In this document: positions 6,543 to 10,221 of the stretch, piece by piece | How positions within the stretch are numbered: position 1 is the first letter of the stretch | How the letters are laid out: every line of letters starts with the position of its first letter | Program-made: the position numbers and the translations under genes | NCBI GenBank assembly: GCA_035604215.1 | Contig: DATNIW010000138.1 | Location: 1-10,221, forward strand | Source: UBA5070 sp035604215 | GTDB taxonomy: Bacteria; Fibrobacterota; Fibrobacteria; UBA5070 | Length of the DNA stretch: 10,221 nucleotides | Reading direction: 5' to 3' | Notes under the pieces: model-generated | Told to the model about the DNA's origin: nothing | The model's database searches: none | What the model saw: the letters and a program-made list of their open reading frames with translations, nothing else

Positions 6543-7312
6543 TGGAGCGAAAGATGCCAAAGGTCGTAGCGAAAAAGGTCGAGTCCAAGGTCGCGCCGAA
6601 GCCGGCGGCGAAGAAGGTCGAGCCCGTTGTGGCGCCCAAGCCGGTCGCGAGCAAGGCCGCGCCCGCGGTCGTGCCCAAGTCGGTGGCGAACAAGGCCGAA
6701 CCCGCGGTCGTGCCCAAGCCGGTGGCGAACAAGGCCGAACCCGCGGTCGTGCCGAAAACCGTCGCGAAGAAGATCGACCCGGTGGCCGTGCCCAAGCCGG
6801 CCGCGGGCAAGGTCGAACCCGTGGTCGCCCCGAAGACCGTCGCGAAGAAAGTCGATCCCGTGGTGGAGCCCAGGCCGGTCGCGAAGAAATTCGATCCGGT
6901 GATCGAGTTCCTCCGGCGTCTGGCGAAGGACGACCCCAAGGTCATGGCGGAATTCATCAAATGGGCCATCGACCCGGCGCGATCCCCGAAGGAGGTGGAG
7001 AGGATCCACGAATTCGTGGAGGAAGCCGAACACCGCATCCGGAACAGCCGTTCCAAGCTCGATCGCGTGGCGGCCGCGCAAGCTCTCCTGGGCCTGTTCC
7101 GCGACCACAGTCGGCGACTGGGCGTCAACGAAAGGTTCCTGGCCACCATCTGCGGCGCCCTGTGCACCTATTTCCAGAACCGCAAGATCTGGGATCCGGC
7201 CATCGAAAGCTGCGAGTTCCTGGTGGGCCGAGCCATCCCGGACGAAGACGGCGTCGGATTCCACAAAAGACTGGACTGGCTGTATCGGCAGCGGGCCCGC
7301 CGCGCGATTTGA
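6542..7312 (+). CDS. Lys/Pro/Val/Ala 13-residue-repeat protein with helical C-terminal domain
   Basis: This encodes 256 residues from ATG 6542, which overlaps the kinase stop (TGATG). ATG 6554, four codons later, has GGAG (6544-6547) six bases upstream and may be the true start. I do not recognise the protein. Residues 17-120 are eight tandem 13-residue repeats of the form V-x-P-K-x-V-A-x-K-x-x-P-V, with a weaker partial copy before them. This gives a very basic, extended, proline-rich arm resembling histone-H1-like or AlgP-type tails in composition only. Residues about 121-256 form a helical, mixed-charge domain ('IEFLRRLAKDDPKVMAEFIKW', 'VERIHEFVEEAEHRIRNSRSK', 'AAAQALLGLFRDHSRRL'). No signal peptide or membrane helix is seen. 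Being encoded directly after the kinase, it could be a kinase partner or substrate, or a nucleic-acid binder. Neither function is shown. Confidence 0.75.
   Translation: MERKMPKVVAKKVESKVAPKPAAKKVEPVVAPKPVASKAAPAVVPKSVANKAEPAVVPKPVANKAEPAVVPKTVAKKIDPVAVPKPAAGKVEPVVAPKTVAKKVDPVVEPRPVAKKFDPVIEFLRRLAKDDPKVMAEFIKWAIDPARSPKEVERIHEFVEEAEHRIRNSRSKLDRVAAAQALLGLFRDHSRRLGVNERFLATICGALCTYFQNRKIWDPAIESCEFLVGRAIPDEDGVGFHKRLDWLYRQRARRAI
6590..6901 (+). repeat. Eight 39-bp in-frame tandem repeats
   Basis: This is a coding tandem array with a 39-base period that exactly matches the 13-residue protein repeats. The third-to-fourth and fourth-to-fifth junctions share a 34-base identical stretch (6681-6714 and 6720-6753), while the other units are diverged. 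That suggests recent duplication by slippage or unequal recombination. Copy number could vary between strains. Confidence 0.8.
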
Positions 7313-7343
7313 GGCTATTCTTCCGATGCCGGGGAGGGGCCAT

Positions 7344-7382
7344 ATGAAAACTTTGGAATGGTTCTTGCGGCACAAACCATGA
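7344..7382 (+). CDS. Possible 12-codon leader ORF ahead of the activator gene
   Basis: ATG 7344 opens the peptide MKTLEWFLRHKP and stops at TGA 7380-7382. It owns the only strong ribosome site in this gap, the GGAGG at 7333-7337, six bases before its ATG. Its stop overlaps ATG 7379 of the downstream regulator (ATGA), the classic layout for translational coupling. The peptide has no run of a single amino acid suggesting attenuation. It is too short to judge by composition and could be chance. Confidence 0.4.
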   Translation: MKTLEWFLRHKP

Positions 7383-9013
7383 TTATGACGCGCGACTTCT
7401 TCGAACACCAATCCCGCACCCTGAACGCACTGTACGAGGTCAGTCGGGTTCTGGGCTCCAGCCTCGACCTGGGATTGGTCGCACGACGCTGCCTCCGGGC
7501 CCTTTCCGACAACCTGGACCTGGAGAGAGGCATCCTCCTCATGCCCACCGCGGAACGCACGGATCTGGCCATCAAGGCCAACTTCGGGTTGTCGCAGGAG
7601 GAACAGGCCATCCTCTTCCCCATCCAGGGCGGATTCCTGGGAAAGGTGTACACCACCGGGATGCCGATCGTGGTCACCGACCCCTCCATGCTGGAGGAGG
7701 TGGAGGCCGAGGAGATCCGGAAATTGACGCCGGCGGGCGGAGCCCCGCTCCTGGTCGCGGTGCCGGTCACGCTGGACAGGCGCTGCGTGGGGGTGCTGGT
7801 CGCGAACCGCTCTCCCCACAGCGCGACCATGATCGACGAGGACCTGAAGGTGATGAAGATCATCGCCTCCCTGCTCGCCCAGACGGTCCACATCTCCGAG
7901 CTGATCGCCAAGGAGAAGGAGGCGCTGGAGCAGCAGAACAGGGACCTCCAGGACGTGCTGGCGGAGAAGTTCCAGCCGGAGAACCTGGTGGTGCAGTCCG
8001 GCGCCATGCAGAAGACCATGGCCATGGTCCGGCAGGTGGCCGGGACCGAGGCGGCGGTCCTCCTGCGGGGAGAATCCGGCACCGGGAAGACCTTGCTGGC
8101 GCGCACCATCCACTTCAACAGCAACCGGCGCCGCGGTCCCTTCGTGGAGGTGAACTGCGCGGCGCTGCCCTCCAGCCTGATCGAATCCGAGCTGTTCGGT
8201 CACGAGAAAGGCGCCTTCACGGGCGCCCACGCCCTGAGGATCGGGCGTTTCGAGATGGCCCGCGGTGGAACCATCTTCCTGGACGAGATCGGCGAACTCC
8301 CGCCGGAAACGCAGGCGAAGATCCTGCGGGTGTTCCAGGAGGGAACCTTCGAGCGGTTGGGGTCGTCCGAGACCCTGCACAGCGACGCGCGGATCATCTG
8401 CGCGACCAATTGCGACCTGGAGGCGATGGTCCGGGAGAAGCGGTTCCGCGAAGACCTCTACTACCGCTTGATGGTGGTTCCCATCCACGTCCCGCCCCTG
8501 CGCAACCGCCGCAGCGACGTGGTTCCGCTGCTGCTCTCCTTCCTGCGCCAATTCATGGCCAAGCACGGCAAGAAGGTGTCGGTGAGCCGGGAAGCGCTGG
8601 ATTTCATGCAACAGTACAGCTGGCCCGGAAACGTGCGGGAGCTGGAGAACACCTTGGAACGGACCGTGGTCCTGGCCACCGACGGGGAGACCCTTTCCGC
8701 GGCGGACATCCCGGTGCTGGATCGGCTGTTCCCCGCGCTCCAGGTGGGCGTTTCGGAGGTGCCCCAGGCGCAGCGGATGACCGTACCGGGCTCGGAACTG
8801 CGGATGGCTTCCAGCAACGGGTACCTGAACACCGTGGATGTGCCGCGCAGGCCCTACCAACGCGCCATTCTCACCAGGGAAGACCTGGAGCAGGCCCTGG
8901 CCGCCACCAACGGCCACCAAACCCTGGCGGCACGCGCCCTGGGGGTCACCTTGCGCCAGTTGCGGTACAGAATCCAGCAACTGGAACTGGATCCTCGGGG
9001 TTTCCGCAAATGA
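7379..9013 (+). CDS. Sigma-54-dependent transcriptional activator, GAF-AAA+-Fis HTH (NifA-like architecture)
   Basis: Numbering here is from ATG 7379 (544 residues), chosen because the upstream ribosome site leads to a leader ORF overlapping it; ATG 7358 adds 7 residues and ATG 7385 removes 2. A GAF sensor domain spans about 13-175 and is followed by a short coiled linker. The AAA+ module has Walker A GESGTGKT (231-238), the sigma-54 contact loop GAFTGA (278-283), Walker B GGTIFLDEIGE (296-306), the FREDLYYRL segment (356-364) and WPGNVREL (415-422). A Fis-type helix-turn-helix ends the protein ('LAARALGVTLRQLRYRIQQL', about 516-535). It should bind enhancer sites and use ATP to open sigma-54 promoters. 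The GAF-AAA-Fis order and the neighbouring glnB recall NifA, but the linker before the HTH lacks the cysteine cluster of oxygen-sensing NifA, and no nif genes are visible. Confidence 0.93.
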   Translation: MIMTRDFFEHQSRTLNALYEVSRVLGSSLDLGLVARRCLRALSDNLDLERGILLMPTAERTDLAIKANFGLSQEEQAILFPIQGGFLGKVYTTGMPIVVTDPSMLEEVEAEEIRKLTPAGGAPLLVAVPVTLDRRCVGVLVANRSPHSATMIDEDLKVMKIIASLLAQTVHISELIAKEKEALEQQNRDLQDVLAEKFQPENLVVQSGAMQKTMAMVRQVAGTEAAVLLRGESGTGKTLLARTIHFNSNRRRGPFVEVNCAALPSSLIESELFGHEKGAFTGAHALRIGRFEMARGGTIFLDEIGELPPETQAKILRVFQEGTFERLGSSETLHSDARIICATNCDLEAMVREKRFREDLYYRLMVVPIHVPPLRNRRSDVVPLLLSFLRQFMAKHGKKVSVSREALDFMQQYSWPGNVRELENTLERTVVLATDGETLSAADIPVLDRLFPALQVGVSEVPQAQRMTVPGSELRMASSNGYLNTVDVPRRPYQRAILTREDLEQALAATNGHQTLAARALGVTLRQLRYRIQQLELDPRGFRK

Positions 9014-9030
9014 CATTGTCGCGCAATGTC
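9012..9030. promoter_or_regulatory. Inverted repeat GACATTG-N5-CAATGTC, candidate operator
   Basis: This is a perfect 7-bp dyad (GACATTG 9012-9018, CAATGTC 9024-9030) overlapping the regulator's stop codon. No T-run follows, so it is not an intrinsic terminator. It shares the TGACA/TGTC core with the dyad 9 bases downstream, which suggests paired sites for one protein. Confidence 0.45.
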
Positions 9031-9038
9031 GCGATTTC

Positions 9039-9054
9039 CATGACAAATGTCATG
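9039..9054. promoter_or_regulatory. Perfect palindrome CATGACAAATGTCATG, candidate operator or enhancer site
   Basis: The arms CATGACA and TGTCATG match perfectly around a two-base centre. This is the size expected for a dimeric Fis- or winged-HTH binding site. It lies about 200 bases before glnB and upstream of a weak sigma-54-like motif, a reasonable distance for an enhancer bound by the adjacent activator. It does not fit the TGT-N10-ACA consensus of NifA. Confidence 0.45.
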
Positions 9055-9104
9055 CTTTGTTCGTTAGCGTGCGTCGAATCTCCGGTCCGGATGACGCGAA
9101 CGAA

Positions 9105-9120
9105 TGGCCCGGATTTTGTT
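9105..9120 (+). promoter_or_regulatory. Weak sigma-54-like promoter motif upstream of glnB
   Basis: TGGCCCGGATTTTGTT resembles the -24/-12 consensus TGGCAC-N5-TTGC(A/T): GG 9106-9107 is followed ten bases later by GT instead of the near-invariant GC. Transcription would start near 9131, giving a glnB leader of about 120 bases. The placement next to a sigma-54 activator gene supports it, but the -12 mismatch is serious. Confidence 0.25.
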
Positions 9121-9138
9121 TATGAATAAAATGGAAAA

Positions 9139-9169
9139 GGCGCGAAGCGGCGGCCATCCGCCTCGCGCC
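9139..9169 (-). terminator. Strong hairpin; terminator-like on the minus strand or a glnB leader structure
   Basis: GGCGCGA (9139-9145) pairs with TCGCGCC (9163-9169), and GGCGG (9149-9153) with CCGCC (9158-9162), around a CCAT loop. Read on the minus strand the stem is followed by TTTTCCATTTTATTC, like an intrinsic terminator. Read on the plus strand no T-run follows. No minus-strand gene lies to the right within the window, so the structure may stop antisense transcripts or act in the glnB leader. Confidence 0.35.
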
Positions 9170-9204
9170 CCTGGATCGCCAACCGACCACCATTCCAGTC
9201 AATC

Positions 9205-9228
9205 GACGAACAGGAAATTTAGTTCGTC
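9205..9228. promoter_or_regulatory. Dyad GACGAAC-N10-GTTCGTC in the glnB leader
   Basis: These are perfect 7-bp arms around a ten-base AT-rich centre, ending 9 bases before the glnB ribosome site (AAAGGAG, 9238-9244). It could be a DNA operator or an RNA hairpin next to the ribosome-binding region. Confidence 0.35.
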
Positions 9229-9252
9229 AACACTCCCAAAGGAGCTCAGCCC

Positions 9253-9591
9253 ATGAAGATCATCGTCGCCTACATCAAGCCCTTCAAGCTCGACGACGTG
9301 AAATTGGCCGTCGGTGAGGCCGGTGCCCAAGGTATCACGGTCATGGAAGTCAAAGGCTTCGGTCGCCAGAAAGGCCACACCGAACTGTACCGCGGCAGCG
9401 AGTACCACACCGACTTCATCCCCAAGGTGAAGATCGAACTGGTGGTGCCCGACGCCGTGGTTCCGAAGGTCTTGGCCGCCATCACAGCCTCCGCTCGCAC
9501 CGGCAAGATCGGCGACGGCAAGATCTTCGTCCTTCCCGTGGAGAGCGCCACGCGCATCCGCACCGGGGAGACGGGAGAGGAAGTCCTCTAG
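9253..9591 (+). CDS. glnB: Nitrogen regulatory protein PII
   Basis: This encodes 112 residues, the normal PII length, from ATG 9253 with AAAGGAG (9238-9244) eight bases upstream. PII trimers sense 2-oxoglutarate and ATP/ADP and control partners such as glutamine synthetase adenylylation, ammonium transporters or NtrB/NifA. The T-loop is intact: YRGSEYHTDFIPK, with Tyr51, the uridylylation site of proteobacterial PII. The second PII signature is present (ARTGKIGDGKIFVLPV), as is the C-terminal ATRIRTGE. GlnB and GlnK paralogues cannot be told apart by sequence alone, and no amtB or glnA is adjacent, so the symbol is used in the general PII sense. It appears monocistronic: a 239-base regulatory leader lies in front and an intrinsic terminator 47 bases behind. 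The upstream activator with a GAF domain is a plausible functional partner, since PII modulates NifA in several bacteria. Confidence 0.96.
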   Translation: MKIIVAYIKPFKLDDVKLAVGEAGAQGITVMEVKGFGRQKGHTELYRGSEYHTDFIPKVKIELVVPDAVVPKVLAAITASARTGKIGDGKIFVLPVESATRIRTGETGEEVL

Positions 9592-9638
9592 GACCTCCCA
9601 AGGGGAAGCCTCCGCTTCCTCGAATCCATTGGCCAGGG

Positions 9639-9664
9639 AAGACGCGCTTCGGCGCGTCTTTTTT
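9639..9664 (+). terminator. Intrinsic terminator of glnB
   Basis: AAGACGCGC and GCGCGTCTT form a 9-bp stem closed by a stable TTCG tetraloop, followed at once by T residues up to 9664. A smaller hairpin, GGAAGC-ctcc-GCTTCC (9604-9619), lies between the stop codon and the terminator. Confidence 0.92.
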
Positions 9665-9739
9665 CGTGTTTCCTCCACGGATGGATGGTTCCTCCCCCAC
9701 CCTGCGAGGATCGAGGACGACACTTCTACTTTCTCGACG

Positions 9740-10221
9740 ATGTCCCAAGCCGACCTGTCCGGATCCTTTGGTACCCGCCTGAACGCTCTCGCGCAGCGGT
9801 TGGGCGAGTTGGACGAGGCCTATTACCGGCATGCCATGCCGCTCGCGACCGACCAAGAATACGACGCGCTGCGCAACGAATACGACGCCCTCGCCCAAAG
9901 CGAGGGAATCCCGGAGTCCGAGCGGTACACGAGGTCGGTGGGCGACGACCACGTGGACGGGTTCGAGACGGTGGTCCACCAGCGGCGGATGCTGTCCCTG
10001 GAGAAGGCCTCCACGCAGCCGGCGTTCCTGCCGCCGGACGGAGAGGACGAGCCCGCCGAAGCCGCCGAGCGCGTGCCCGGATGGGAGAACGGGACCGCCT
10101 GGGGAAAGCTCAGGGCCTGGGCCCTGCGTCTGGGACAATCGATCGGACAGGAAATGTCCGAACTGGACCTGGTCGTGGAGCCCAAGATCGACGGCATGTC
10201 CGTCTCGCTGACCTACGAAGG
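9740..10221 (+). CDS. ligA: NAD+-dependent DNA ligase, N-terminal part (3' end outside window)
   Basis: About 160 residues are visible from ATG 9740, and the frame stays open at the right edge. NAD+-dependent ligase seals nicks in replication and repair. The NAD+-binding domain Ia is recognisable in 'YYRHAMPLATDQEYDALRNE' (28-47), and the adenylation domain entry in 'VDGFETVVHQRRMLSLEKAS' (72-91). The nucleotidyl-transferase motif I is EPKIDGMSVSL, with catalytic Lys149. In E. coli LigA this Lys is residue 115. The difference is mainly an acidic, Pro-rich insertion at about 92-122, between the MLSLEKA segment and motif I, where family members have a short stretch. No Shine-Dalgarno site lies just before the ATG; AGGA sequences occur only about 25 bases upstream. 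The 148-base gap after glnB contains that gene's terminator, so ligA must have its own promoter, which I could not identify. Confidence 0.9.
   Translation, partial: MSQADLSGSFGTRLNALAQRLGELDEAYYRHAMPLATDQEYDALRNEYDALAQSEGIPESERYTRSVGDDHVDGFETVVHQRRMLSLEKASTQPAFLPPDGEDEPAEAAERVPGWENGTAWGKLRAWALRLGQSIGQEMSELDLVVEPKIDGMSVSLTYE

Noticed and set aside
7354..7369. A GG-N10-GC motif (TGGAATGGTTCTTGCG) resembling a sigma-54 promoter before the activator
   Set aside because: Its transcript would start near 7380, after the leader ORF and past the 7379 start codon, leaving no ribosome site. It is better explained as leader coding sequence.
6239..9046. A 935-codon open frame on the minus strand opposite four plus-strand genes
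   Set aside because: It lies antisense to clear genes with full motif sets (kinase, GAF-AAA-Fis activator). Its translation is His/Gln/Gly/Arg-rich without any recognisable domain. Such long shadows are expected in GC-rich coding DNA.
9122..9256. A 44-codon ORF whose TGA overlaps the glnB ATG
   Set aside because: It has no ribosome site, spans the hairpin and dyad of the glnB leader, and its Ser/Pro/His-rich product resembles nothing. The overlap is probably chance.

Overview
This is a GC-rich bacterial window whose genes are packed closely, use clear Shine-Dalgarno sites, and often overlap by 1-4 bases (TGATG and GTGA junctions). A sigma-54-type activator, a PII protein, a eukaryote-like Ser/Thr kinase, a STAS protein and an NAD+-dependent DNA ligase together suggest a signalling-rich, probably Gram-negative, environmental bacterium. 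Nothing here fixes the phylum. No tRNA, rRNA, CRISPR array or complete mobile element was seen.

Layout. (1) The left edge holds the 3' end of a gene resembling the C-terminal tail of Rpn-type (PD-(D/E)XK) nucleases. It is followed by about 430 bases without a gene, containing a CCCTGAGCCTGTCGAAGGG palindrome and a chain of GC-rich hairpins. (2) On the minus strand, 4351 to 718 is a three-gene, translationally coupled operon. It encodes a 716-residue cytosolic protein ending in a GGDEF-like domain that has lost its active site, a single-domain STAS protein, and a PfkB-family sugar kinase. (3) Divergently, after only 41 bases, three overlapping plus-strand genes encode a five-helix membrane protein with a transglutaminase-like domain, a compact Ser/Thr protein kinase, and a protein with eight 13-residue Lys/Pro/Val/Ala repeats plus a helical C-terminal domain. 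(4) A GAF-AAA-Fis activator of NifA-like architecture follows, apparently behind a 12-codon leader ORF. (5) A 239-base regulatory interval with several dyads leads to glnB (PII), which has its own terminator. (6) The N-terminal part of ligA runs off the right edge.

How they may work together. The regulator next to glnB suggests nitrogen or general metabolic control by sigma-54. The divergent operons look like two coupled signalling modules: one pairs a STAS switch with a dead GGDEF domain and a sugar kinase, the other pairs a membrane transglutaminase-like protein with a kinase and a repeat protein. The catalytic motifs and overlaps are seen directly; the functional links are inferred from gene order.
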